From positions 558,001 through 622,000 of the forward strand of contig NZ_NESD01000002.1 in NCBI RefSeq assembly GCF_003063545.1: a stretch of DNA of 64,000 nucleotides. The letters run 5' to 3'. This DNA comes from Limnohabitans sp. Jir61. Its GTDB lineage: Bacteria; Pseudomonadota; Gammaproteobacteria; Burkholderiales; Burkholderiaceae_C. The notes beneath the pieces were generated by a model. The model saw only the letters and a program-made list of their open reading frames with translations, had not been told where the DNA came from and ran no database searches. Position 1 is the first letter of the stretch. The number at the start of each line of letters is the position of its first letter. Below, one piece after another: positions 18,525 through 27,045 of this stretch. A program made the position numbers and the translations under genes.

Positions 18525-19424
18525 TTAGAGTATTTCGGCAAGCATGCGGTCTACGCCCTGCTCCCATGGTGGCAACACCAGGCCAAACGCTTGCTGCAAC
18601 TTTTCTGTGCATAGGCGCGAGTTCAAAGGGCGTGCTGCAGGCGTAGGGAAAGCGCTGGTGGGCACTGGCGCAATGTCAACCACTTTCCAACCAAGCTCGG
18701 GCTTGATGGCTTTAGCCTTCTCAATCACATGGCTGGCATAGCCATGCCATGTTGTTTCACCCGAAGCCACGAGGTGATACACCCCGCTAAATGAAATGTT
18801 TTGTGTGTTCAGCACGCGGCGCATGGCATGTGCCGTAACGTCGGCTATCAGATCTGCGCCTGTAGGCGCGCCATGCTGGTCGTTGATGACGGTTAGCTTG
18901 TCGCGCTCTTGCGCCAAGCGCAGCATGGTCTTGGCAAAGTTGCCGCCTCTAGCGGCATACACCCAGCTGGTGCGGAAGATTAAATACTTGCAGCCACTGG
19001 CCACTATTGCCTTTTCGCCATCGAGCTTGGTTTGGCCATACACGCTCAGCGGGCCTGTGCCCTCGCCCTCTTGCCTGGCGTGTGTGCCACTGCCATCAAA
19101 CACATAGTCGGTGGAATAGTGCACCAGCCATGCCCCCACTTGGGCGGCAGCTTTGGCCAAGGCCGCAGGAGCATCTGTATTTAACACCTTTGCTAGCTCG
19201 GGCTCTGACTCGGCTTTGTCTACCGCTGTGTGCGCAGCAGCATTGACGATGAAATCTGGCTTGTAAGCCAACACCGTTTGCGCCAGTTCTTCGGGCTTAG
19301 ATAAATTACCGCAGTAGGTGGTGCTGTGGCGGTCAAGTGCCAGCACCTCGCCCAAGGGGGCCAAGCTGCGTTGCAGCTCCCAGCCCACTTGGCCGTTTTT
19401 GCCTAAGAGAAGAATTTTCAACAT
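18525..19424 (-). CDS. rfbD: dTDP-4-dehydrorhamnose reductase
   Basis: RfbD (RmlD) reduces the 4-keto sugar to dTDP-L-rhamnose with NAD(P)H. It shows GKNGQVGWEL as the Rossmann glycine motif, NAAAHTAVDKAE, YSTDYVFDG and YGQTKLDGE with the YxxxK pair. The ORF track starts four residues earlier at a TTG; I prefer the ATG at 19424 (MLKILLLGK), which has AGG just upstream and gives 299 residues. The stop of rfbB lies 8 nt upstream of this ATG. Confidence 0.95.
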   Translation of the reverse strand: MLKILLLGKNGQVGWELQRSLAPLGEVLALDRHSTTYCGNLSKPEELAQTVLAYKPDFIVNAAAHTAVDKAESEPELAKVLNTDAPAALAKAAAQVGAWLVHYSTDYVFDGSGTHARQEGEGTGPLSVYGQTKLDGEKAIVASGCKYLIFRTSWVYAARGGNFAKTMLRLAQERDKLTVINDQHGAPTGADLIADVTAHAMRRVLNTQNISFSGVYHLVASGETTWHGYASHVIEKAKAIKPELGWKVVDIAPVPTSAFPTPAARPLNSRLCTEKLQQAFGLVLPPWEQGVDRMLAEIL

Positions 19425-19432
19425 AAACCTAT

Positions 19433-20494
19433 TCAACCGCCGTACTGCTTACCCACCCACTGGCGGTAAGCACCACTGGTCACACCCTCTACCCACGCTT
19501 GGTTGGCCAAATACCACTGCACCGTTTTACGAATGCCGGTCTCAAAGGTTTCTTGCGGCTTCCAGCCTAAGTCGCGCTCGATCTTGCGGGCGTCAATGGC
19601 GTAGCGGCGGTCGTGGCCGGGACGGTCTTTGACGTAGGTAATTTGCTCAGCGTAGCGTTTGCCGTCTGCGCGGGGCTGCAGCTCGTCCAGCACGGCACAC
19701 AAGGTGTTCACCACTTCAAGGTTGGGCTTTTCGTTCCAGCCGCCAATGTTGTAGGTTTCGCCCACTTTGCCAGCTTCTAGTACACGGGCAATGGCGCGGC
19801 AGTGGTCTTCTACATATAACCAATCACGCACTTGCTGGCCATCGCCATAAATAGGCAGTGGCTTGCCAGCCAAGGCGTTGAGCAGCACCAAAGGAATCAG
19901 CTTTTCTGGAAAGTGATACGGCCCATAGTTGTTGCTGCAATTGGTGGTCAGCACAGGCAAGCCATAGGTGTGATGCCATGCGCGCACCAAATGGTCGCTA
20001 GCAGCCTTGCTAGCCGAGTACGGGCTGTTTGGTTCGTAGTTTTTAGTTTCTGCAAACGGCGGGTCGGCGGGCAGCAGCGTGCCATACACCTCGTCGGTCG
20101 ACACATGCAAAAAGCGGAAAGCTTGCTTTTCAGCCGCAGGCAGGTCTTGCCAATAAGCGCGCACGCTTTCTAGCAAGTTGAAAGTGCCCACCACGTTGGT
20201 TTCAATAAAGTCACCGGGGCCGTGGATGGATCGGTCTACGTGGCTTTCGGCAGCAAAGTTCAGCACGGTGCGGGGCTTGTGCTCGGCCAACAGCTTAGAA
20301 ACCAAAGCACGGTCACCAATATCGCCTTGCACAAACACATGGCGCTTGTCGCCTTTCAGGGCGTCCAAATTGGCAATATTTCCTGCGTAGGTGAGTTTGT
20401 CTAAATTAACCACAGGTTCGTCTGACGACGACAGCCATGAGTGAACAAAATTACTGCCGATGAAGCCGGCGCAGCCGGTAACGAGAATAGTCAT
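19433..20494 (-). CDS. rfbB: dTDP-glucose 4,6-dehydratase
   Basis: RfbB (RmlB) converts dTDP-glucose to dTDP-4-keto-6-deoxyglucose with bound NAD. The 353-residue SDR-type enzyme has [30 protein letters not shown] and [10 protein letters not shown] carrying the YxxxK pair, plus [14 protein letters not shown]. It is the first of the four rhamnose genes, 6 nt downstream of the O-antigen ligase gene. All rmlBDAC functions are present, so the cell can make dTDP-L-rhamnose from this locus alone. Confidence 0.96.
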   Translation of the reverse strand: MTILVTGCAGFIGSNFVHSWLSSSDEPVVNLDKLTYAGNIANLDALKGDKRHVFVQGDIGDRALVSKLLAEHKPRTVLNFAAESHVDRSIHGPGDFIETNVVGTFNLLESVRAYWQDLPAAEKQAFRFLHVSTDEVYGTLLPADPPFAETKNYEPNSPYSASKAASDHLVRAWHHTYGLPVLTTNCSNNYGPYHFPEKLIPLVLLNALAGKPLPIYGDGQQVRDWLYVEDHCRAIARVLEAGKVGETYNIGGWNEKPNLEVVNTLCAVLDELQPRADGKRYAEQITYVKDRPGHDRRYAIDARKIERDLGWKPQETFETGIRKTVQWYLANQAWVEGVTSGAYRQWVGKQYGG

Positions 20495-20500
20495 ATGAGG

Positions 20501-21805
20501 TTAAATGTTTTCTGATTTTGAGCCATCCAGCCCTAGAGATTTGGGCGCTAAAAACACCAGCAAAATTAACAAGGTGAAGTGCCCCTCCTCCATATCAACC
20601 ATCATGGAGTTGGTGGTGATGCTGAGCATGAACAAAAATACAAACATCACCAAACCAATGCGTTGAACCTCGTCTGTTTTGCCCCATGCCACTCGGCAGG
20701 CTTGGACGAAGATGGCCAAATAAAAAGCCAAACCCACCACGCCTTTGGTGGCCAGCATGTACAGGTACTCGTTATGTGGATTACCCCAGTTATATGTAGC
20801 CCAAGACTGCGGCGACACCTGTAACGCGGTGGCAGCAGTCTGATAAGCCTGCGAAAAGCCGAGACTACCAACCCCCACCCACCAGTTGCTTTGCTTGATA
20901 GCTTCCCATGCAGTAGCTGCATATTGCATACGAACGGAAACCGAGCCAAGAACATTGCCTGATCGCTCTTGCGGGGTCATGTCCAGATATTGGCCAAACT
21001 CAACGGCAGCCAAGGCCATGCGCCGGTGCACCACATCCGATGTGGCCACCACGCTTAAAACGCACGCCACGGCCAGCAACAACAACCATTTGTATTTACC
21101 CACAAACAAACGCTTGGCATTTAACAGCCCCCAAACTCCAAAGCCTGCGGCCATAAGCAGCCAACCCGTTCGGCGCTCGCTGGCCAAGAACAAAGAAGCC
21201 ACCAGTAAAACCAAGGGCACAGCCACACGCCACGCCAACTGAGGGCGCACTAGCCACATTTGAGCCAGCACAAACACCAAGCCCACCAGCGCCTGCCCAT
21301 ACATATGCGACATGTGCGACATACGCATGTGCCCTGTTGTGAAATATTCACCTTGCGGCACATAGCCCGTTAAGGTGAACAGCAAGTTCAAGCTGCCCAA
21401 CACCAACACACCGCCAGCAAATGCACAAAACGCCACACGCGCCACGCGTGGGTTAACAAACACAGCCCACAGCACCACCACAAAACCCAGTGTGCGCAGG
21501 TCATGCAGCAGCTCTTTCAGCGCAGCCCCCAAAGCAAAACCTGCCAACACATTGGTGCAGACATCCCAAACGCACAGGGCCATTACCAAGCCCCAAAATA
21601 GCTTGGCATCGGGTTCTATCACTTGCTTGGTTTTCAAAAAATCACGCCAAGCAAGAGGGGCCAACAACACCAGCCCCAACACCGCAATATTGGTAAAAGC
21701 CACCGAGGTGAATACGGCCATGCCCAATAAACAAACCATGACCATCGCAATTTGAGGATGGCGCGGTTTTTGAGGCATTGCTGTGGCTGCTACTGTGTGT
21801 GTCAT
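20501..21805 (-). CDS. O-antigen ligase/polymerase family membrane protein
   Basis: This 434-residue protein has about ten hydrophobic helices and the Wzy_C-type periplasmic segment with NPHNEYLYMLATKGVVGL, the conserved His-containing loop of WaaL/Wzy proteins. It acts either as the ligase joining polymer to lipid A-core or as the repeat-unit polymerase; the sequence does not separate the two. Its start overlaps the stop of the WbpM-type dehydratase gene by 4 nt, and rfbB follows 6 nt later. Confidence 0.8.
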   Translation of the reverse strand: MTHTVAATAMPQKPRHPQIAMVMVCLLGMAVFTSVAFTNIAVLGLVLLAPLAWRDFLKTKQVIEPDAKLFWGLVMALCVWDVCTNVLAGFALGAALKELLHDLRTLGFVVVLWAVFVNPRVARVAFCAFAGGVLVLGSLNLLFTLTGYVPQGEYFTTGHMRMSHMSHMYGQALVGLVFVLAQMWLVRPQLAWRVAVPLVLLVASLFLASERRTGWLLMAAGFGVWGLLNAKRLFVGKYKWLLLLAVACVLSVVATSDVVHRRMALAAVEFGQYLDMTPQERSGNVLGSVSVRMQYAATAWEAIKQSNWWVGVGSLGFSQAYQTAATALQVSPQSWATYNWGNPHNEYLYMLATKGVVGLAFYLAIFVQACRVAWGKTDEVQRIGLVMFVFLFMLSITTNSMMVDMEEGHFTLLILLVFLAPKSLGLDGSKSENI

Positions 21806-23895
21806 GGCGATGTGGTGTTGGTTGGATTGTTTGCCAAATGTATCCAGTCAACCACCTCGCCATCGGCCTGGTAGCCTGGCACGAGACCTTTAAGCAGTGT
21901 CCGAATCAGCGGTACATCGTTGGTGTCCATTGCTAATCCCAAGGCTGCTAACTTGCCTTGTAACTCGGACCAAGGCAAAAAGTCTTCATGTGCTTTCATG
22001 ATGCGGGCATGACTGGTAGCCAGCGGGTTCGTGCCAATCAGCAGCTCTTCATACAGCTTTTCGCCGGGGCGCAATCCTGTCACTTGTATTTCTATGTCGC
22101 CATTTGGGTTGGTCTCGTCTTTCAGCTCAAGTCCTGATAGCTCTATCATGCGCCGGGCTAAGTCAATAATTTTTACTGGCTCGCCCATGTCCAGCACAAA
22201 CACGTCGCCGCCCTGCCCCATGGCATCTGCTTGAATCACCAGCTGAGCTGCTTCAGGGATGGTCATGAAGTAGCGGGTGATGTCTACATGCGTCAGGGTG
22301 ATTGGTCCGCCGTTTTTGATCTGCCTACGAAACAGCGGCACCACCGAGCCACTCGACCCCAACACATTTCCAAAGCGCACCATCGAAAATGTGGTTCTGA
22401 CACCCGTTGCACTACTCCCTTGGGCAGTCACCCCTGCGTTTACCTCGGCCAAGGCTTGTAGCACCATCTCGGCCAAGCGCTTAGTTGCGCCCATGATGTT
22501 TGTTGGCCTCACCGCCTTGTCTGTACTGATCAACACAAAGTTGCGCACGCTGTTGCGCATGGCAGCTTCGGCACATACGCGGGTGCCCCACACGTTGTTG
22601 CGCAAACCTTCGGCCGGGTTGTGTTCCACCAGGGGTACATGCTTGTAGGCCGCCGCGTGATAGACCGTGTGCGGCTTCCATGTAGTCATAATCTCGTGTA
22701 TGCGCATCTCATCGCAGACCGAGGCCAGCAAAGGGACGATTTCAATATCCGAATCATTCACTTTATTAGCGACTTCGGGAGACTCCCCATTCATCGGTAC
22801 AGTGGCATTGAGCCTCTCGCTCGCCAAAATGAACTGCAACTCTTGGTGAATTTGGTAGAGCGCAAACTCACTCATCTCGACCAACAGCAACTGTTTTGGA
22901 TTTGTCTTGATGATCTGGCGGCAAAGTTCGCTGCCAATGCTCCCCCCGGCACCCGTCACCAAAACGGTTTTAGCTTGAGTGTTCAGGTTGAGCAGTAATC
23001 CGTTGGGCTTGACGGGCTCACGGCCCAGCAAGTCGTCAATATCCAACTCACGTACATCGCACAGGCTAACCCTGCCTGTGGCAATGTCGCTGAGGCCTGG
23101 CAGAGTTCGCACCGCCACTTTGTGTGGCTTAAGAGTAATTAAAATCTCGTTCCGCCGCTGGCGGGAAACGCTGGGCAATGCCAATAGCACATCACTGATG
23201 CACGTGCCATTCATCACCTCCGCCAATTTAGCAGGGTTGTGAATGGGCAAACCGTTGAGCACATGGCCGTGGAGACGTTCGTCATCGTCCAGAAAGCCCA
23301 GCACCCGAATCTCAGGGCTGCTGGCCATCGCAGAGGCCAATTGCCGCCCGGCGCTACCAGCGCCATAAATGAGCGCCTGCGGCAAAGACGCCTTGCGCAA
23401 CTGCTGGCGATAAAGTCCCCCCAACCACACGCGTGCTGCTCCGCGCGAAGCCCCCACTAGCAGCAGCAGCAAAATGGGTTGGATCAACCCCACCGTCCGG
23501 GGAACACCGTCCACACCCCAGAACGTGAAAATGGAGGCAAAAACAAATCCGTATAACAGCAGGGCCCGCGCCACGGTCACCATTGCAGACAAACCACTGT
23601 ATCGGAAGATGGCACGATAAAATCCAAAGGTGATAAAAATGGGCAAAGCCAGCACTACAGATACCATTGCAGGCCAAATGCCCGAACCATATAGCGATTC
23701 AATGTTGCCAATGCGCAAGTAAATGGCCAGCCAGACCGACAGAACACAAAGGCCGGCATCAAGCACCAACACTCCCCCGCGTTTAACTTGACGCGGAAGT
23801 TCCAAAGCAAGCGCTGCAAAACGGTTCAAAGTTCGGATCATGATTTCATCACTGTTGTGAATTTTTGCCGAATCTTTATCTAAATCATTGTTCAT
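21802..23895 (-). CDS. Membrane-bound UDP-sugar 4,6-dehydratase, WbpM/PglF/FlaA1 type
   Basis: This 697-residue protein has four N-terminal membrane helices (about residues 40-150), a first Rossmann-like domain (LIYGAGSAGRQLASAM near residue 190) and a catalytic SDR domain beginning at TGAGGSIGSELCRQI. The motif ISTDKAVRPTNIMGATKRLAE is the WbpM/PglF signature, in which the usual SDR Tyr is replaced by Met. These enzymes make UDP-4-keto-6-deoxy-GlcNAc, the entry to QuiNAc, FucNAc and bacillosamine. There is no clear SD before the ATG. The next gene upstream is a sugar transferase, 579 nt away across a decayed spacer. Confidence 0.9.
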   Translation of the reverse strand: MNNDLDKDSAKIHNSDEIMIRTLNRFAALALELPRQVKRGGVLVLDAGLCVLSVWLAIYLRIGNIESLYGSGIWPAMVSVVLALPIFITFGFYRAIFRYSGLSAMVTVARALLLYGFVFASIFTFWGVDGVPRTVGLIQPILLLLLVGASRGAARVWLGGLYRQQLRKASLPQALIYGAGSAGRQLASAMASSPEIRVLGFLDDDERLHGHVLNGLPIHNPAKLAEVMNGTCISDVLLALPSVSRQRRNEILITLKPHKVAVRTLPGLSDIATGRVSLCDVRELDIDDLLGREPVKPNGLLLNLNTQAKTVLVTGAGGSIGSELCRQIIKTNPKQLLLVEMSEFALYQIHQELQFILASERLNATVPMNGESPEVANKVNDSDIEIVPLLASVCDEMRIHEIMTTWKPHTVYHAAAYKHVPLVEHNPAEGLRNNVWGTRVCAEAAMRNSVRNFVLISTDKAVRPTNIMGATKRLAEMVLQALAEVNAGVTAQGSSATGVRTTFSMVRFGNVLGSSGSVVPLFRRQIKNGGPITLTHVDITRYFMTIPEAAQLVIQADAMGQGGDVFVLDMGEPVKIIDLARRMIELSGLELKDETNPNGDIEIQVTGLRPGEKLYEELLIGTNPLATSHARIMKAHEDFLPWSELQGKLAALGLAMDTNDVPLIRTLLKGLVPGYQADGEVVDWIHLANNPTNTTSP

Positions 23896-24474
23896 TTTTT
23901 AATTGTTATTTTATTTTTTCTGCGTAACACGGTATCCATTAGTTATCTTTAGAGATTTCGACTTTCCCATCTCAGTGGTTCCATCTGCATCCCTGACCCG
24001 GTCCAGCAGCGTTGCACCAGACAAGCCTTAAGCCAAGGGGCATAGTCTTAAACCAGCACAAGTACACCACTACAGCCCTTCATAACAAATCCCAAATCTT
24101 TAATAGCTTCGGTCCCCATGATGCAACAGGACATCATGACATAACTGCTGCCAACCACCGTGCTTTATATACGCCCATAGCAACGAGAGTTGCAATATCG
24201 ACCTGTGCATTTATCGCAAGTTGCTGCATCAGTTGCTAAGCACAAAGCTGTTGCCAACGGCGGTGATCTTTACCTCATGCGCCACGGCAGCTGACCATGC
24301 TGCACTTTCTTACCTACAAAGACATACCAGTCTAAAACACATCAGCGCCAGTAGACCAGCCCAAATTAAATCGCTAAGAATCCACACCACATCAAATGTC
24401 CCCGATAGCACAGTAACGTTTGCCACTAAATATTCTGGCTCGAATACAACAGAGCAACAATCTAGTCCTGTTCA
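23896..24474 (-). other. Gene-free spacer between the sugar transferase and dehydratase genes
   Basis: No intact gene is credible in these 579 bases. The two short plus-strand ORFs of the track have no recognisable features. On the minus strand a broken reading frame with stops shows weak resemblance to a hexapeptide-repeat acyltransferase (separate entry). No clear terminator hairpin was found by eye. Confidence 0.6.
24030..24280 (-). pseudogene. Possible remnant of a PglD-like sugar N-acyltransferase
   Basis: One minus-strand frame, interrupted by several stops, reads PLATALCLATDAATC and then VVGSSYVMMSCCIMGTEAIK followed by DLGFVMKG and DYA. From family knowledge, PglD-type enzymes have an LATLxHP stretch, a VMAGxxIN hexapeptide turn, a D-x3-V-x2-G segment and a GDYAH segment in the same order and rough spacing. 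The position between a PglC-type transferase and a PglF-type dehydratase is where pglD usually lies. This is a hand comparison on a heavily decayed sequence, so it is tentative. Confidence 0.3.
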
Positions 24475-25035
24475 TCAGTGCGACACACCATCACGTTGAA
24501 TTACCTTCAGAAAGGTCATCCATAGAATCTTGATGTCAAACAAGAAGCTTTGACGCTCCAAGTACTCAGCATCAAATGCCACCTTATGCGGGATGGGCAG
24601 TTCATCGCGTCCATTTACTTGAGCCCAACCTGTCAAACCTGGCACCAAGGTGTGCACGCAGTTTAGTGTTCGCAGATCAATCAATTCTTTTTGATTAAAT
24701 AAGGCAGGCCTTGGACCCACAAAGCTCATGTCGCCAATCAAAATACTCCACAGTTGCGGCAATTCGTCCAGGCTGCTTTTGCGTAAAAAGGAACCAATGG
24801 GTGTGAGGTGCTGCTTAGGATTGTTGAGTAAGTGTGTGGCCACTGCAGGTGTGCCGTCTTTCATGCTACGAAACTTCGGCATTTTGAAGATCACATTGTT
24901 TCGACCAATCCGGTCAGACCAATACAGCACCGGGCCATTAGAAGTCAAACGAATAAGCAATGCAACGACAAGCATAGGAATTAATGTAGATAAACCTACA
25001 AAGACAACTAGCAGCAAGTCGAATAACCGTTTCAT
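24475..25035 (-). CDS. Initiating sugar-1-phosphate transferase, PglC/WbpL-like small form
   Basis: This 186-residue monotopic phosphoglycosyltransferase has one N-terminal hydrophobic segment (residues 5-30), then KFRSMKDG, RKSSLDELPQLWSILIGDMSFVGPRP and PGLTGWAQVNGRDEL. The DE pair in SLDELPQ is the catalytic dyad region of the family. It transfers a sugar-1-phosphate from UDP-sugar to undecaprenyl phosphate and so starts a repeat unit. It is the second initiating enzyme in the window besides the 10823-13720 fusion. Its likely donor is the product of the WbpM/PglF-type pathway. Confidence 0.9.
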   Translation of the reverse strand: MKRLFDLLLVVFVGLSTLIPMLVVALLIRLTSNGPVLYWSDRIGRNNVIFKMPKFRSMKDGTPAVATHLLNNPKQHLTPIGSFLRKSSLDELPQLWSILIGDMSFVGPRPALFNQKELIDLRTLNCVHTLVPGLTGWAQVNGRDELPIPHKVAFDAEYLERQSFLFDIKILWMTFLKVIQRDGVSH

Positions 25036-25078
25036 GAGGATTGCAAACGCTTTACAAATAGGACGCTTAAGAATTATC

Positions 25079-26245
25079 TTAACTTCTTTTAGTATTTAAT
25101 TTATTAGCATAGAAAGTCGACATTGCTTGCACAACAAGCGTTTGCGGGTAAAGCATCATCACCCGCTTTCGCGCAGCTACACCTAACTTAATCCGCATCT
25201 CACGATCAGCCGCAATTTTTTGAAGCTTGGCAGCAAGATCAGTAATATTTTTTTGCTCGTGCAACATACCTGTTTCTCCGTCCACCACAACTTCTGTCAC
25301 ACCGTAAATACGTGACGCAACCGCAGGTAAACTCATTGAAGCAGACTCAAGCAATGTCACATTTAATCCCTCCCTATGGCTTGGCAAGCAAAAAATATCA
25401 CTTGCTGCCATGAAATGCTGGGGTGTTTGCGTTACTCCAACTACCCGATGAACACGTCCTGGAAATTTGATTGCCACTTCTGACACTCGCTCTTCCAGAC
25501 TATCTTCATCCTGCCCCACCACCATTAGGAACACGGAGGGGTCAGACTTAGCAACCAGATTAAAAGCAGAACAAAGATCTTCTACCCCTTTATCTCGCTT
25601 GAGACGCCCCAAGTATAAAACCACAACCCCCTCTTGTGGTATCTGAAAACGACTTCTAAGCGCCTTCCGCATTGTCTCATTAGGTGAAAATCGCGTCGTA
25701 TCAACACCACAGATCGATCCATTAGCCAACACTTTGATCCTTCCCGCACTTGAAATGCCTTCATGCACCAAGAAATCAACTTGTTCATGACCATCTGCAA
25801 GCAAATCAGTTGCCGCCCAAATAAGGATCTTGTCTAATTGTTTGAGTAACCACCGAATAATACCGGTCTTACTCACCCAGACCTGCCCCGTGAAGGTATG
25901 CACCCTAACAGGCACCCCCGCGAAGCGAGCAGCAATCATTGAAAGCAATCCCGCCTTGGGTGTCAGCGAATGAACACAATCGAACTTGTGCTTATGAAAA
26001 ATAGTAATTAGCTTGATAAGCGCTAGAAAGTCTCTCCAAGGAGAAATATCGCGCTCAATGTTCAGCGGTTGAAATGCGACTTGCTTTGATAGCACCCCCC
26101 CCAACTCCGAGGCATCACCACGTGCAACCAGCGTTATGACGTAAGTTTTTGACAATTCTAAAACATGCGGTGACATAAAAAAAATCAGACTGTTTGTAAT
26201 TGTTGAAACAAAACAAATTTTTTTATGGTTATTATTTATCTGCAT
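25079..26245 (-). CDS. Family 4 glycosyltransferase
   Basis: This GT-B transferase of about 388 residues adds a sugar to the lipid-linked unit. It shows VHSLTPKAGLLSMIAARFAG and FTGQVW in the acceptor domain, VLYLGRLKRDKGVEDL at the start of the donor domain, and LPSHREGLNVTLLESASMSLP as the E-x7-E nucleotide site. The motif set recalls GT4 enzymes acting on early lipid-linked amino sugars. Three ATGs occur in a row (26251, 26248, 26245) after AAAAGG; I chose the third because it has the best spacing. The start overlaps the end of the GT2 gene. Confidence 0.85.
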   Translation of the reverse strand: MQINNNHKKICFVSTITNSLIFFMSPHVLELSKTYVITLVARGDASELGGVLSKQVAFQPLNIERDISPWRDFLALIKLITIFHKHKFDCVHSLTPKAGLLSMIAARFAGVPVRVHTFTGQVWVSKTGIIRWLLKQLDKILIWAATDLLADGHEQVDFLVHEGISSAGRIKVLANGSICGVDTTRFSPNETMRKALRSRFQIPQEGVVVLYLGRLKRDKGVEDLCSAFNLVAKSDPSVFLMVVGQDEDSLEERVSEVAIKFPGRVHRVVGVTQTPQHFMAASDIFCLPSHREGLNVTLLESASMSLPAVASRIYGVTEVVVDGETGMLHEQKNITDLAAKLQKIAADREMRIKLGVAARKRVMMLYPQTLVVQAMSTFYANKLNTKRS

Positions 26246-27023
26246 CATCATTACCTTTTCTGCGCTGTGAAAAAAACCAACGTTTTGCACACGTTAGCAA
26301 AGCAGACACCAGCCAACGGGGATCCCCCCCTCGAACGAAGTTAGACCATTGTGCCCCTGCGACGACGGCATAAGCAACTGCAGAACGTCTAGCTATACCG
26401 CCAGCTTCAGCTCGATATCCTAGGAGAACCTCAGGAATATTTGCAAATTTAATATCTACAGTATTCATTAAACGCAACCATAAATCGTAGTCCTCCGCAT
26501 ATAGGCCACCTAAATACCCGCCAGCCTGCGCGACGATTTCGCGTCGAAACATTACAGTCGGGTGACACAGAGGGTTGCGTAAAAATAAAGCACGTCGAAT
26601 AAATTCATTTTCAGTTGGTAGCCGCACAGTTTCGAATGGAATATCATTTATATCGATCATCGAATACCAAGAGCCACATACTGCAATTTCAGGATTGCTC
26701 TCCATAAATTCAAACTGCGTTGATAGTCTATTAGGATAAGAAATATCATCCGCATCCATGCGAGCGATGTACTTTGCACTCGCAAAGTCCAACCCCAAGT
26801 TTAAAGAATGATTTAAATAAGATACACTCGAATTAATAATTTTGATCTGATCGTACGGTAATAGTGTATCTTTAACCAAATCCAACGAGAGTGACGCCTC
26901 ACCATTCAAGACAATAATTATTTCATAATTATTTTTGAAATCCTGCTGCAAAACTGAGTTAATTGCTCGATAGAAAAAACAGTCTACCCGATTAGTGCAG
27001 ATAAGTATGGATACTTCAATCAA
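26232..27023 (-). CDS. Family 2 glycosyltransferase
   Basis: This 263-residue GT-A transferase begins with VSILICTNRVDCFFYRAINS, contains the DxD-type motif in YIARMDADDISYP near residue 92, and has CGSWYSMID and NPLCHPTVMFRR with YAEDYDLWLRL, all usual for inverting GT2 enzymes of O-antigen clusters. It probably adds one sugar on the cytoplasmic face. Donor is unknown. The end overlaps the following GT4 gene, and the gene lies in the AT-rich part of the locus. Confidence 0.88.
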   Translation of the reverse strand: MIEVSILICTNRVDCFFYRAINSVLQQDFKNNYEIIIVLNGEASLSLDLVKDTLLPYDQIKIINSSVSYLNHSLNLGLDFASAKYIARMDADDISYPNRLSTQFEFMESNPEIAVCGSWYSMIDINDIPFETVRLPTENEFIRRALFLRNPLCHPTVMFRREIVAQAGGYLGGLYAEDYDLWLRLMNTVDIKFANIPEVLLGYRAEAGGIARRSAVAYAVVAGAQWSNFVRGGDPRWLVSALLTCAKRWFFSQRRKGNDDADK

Positions 27024-27045
27024 CAGAAACCCCTTGTAAATTCAC

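Noticed and set aside
23896-24474. Plus-strand ORFs 24012-24239 and 24221-24499
   Set aside because: They have no motif, no Shine-Dalgarno and Cys/His-rich composition typical of shadow frames.
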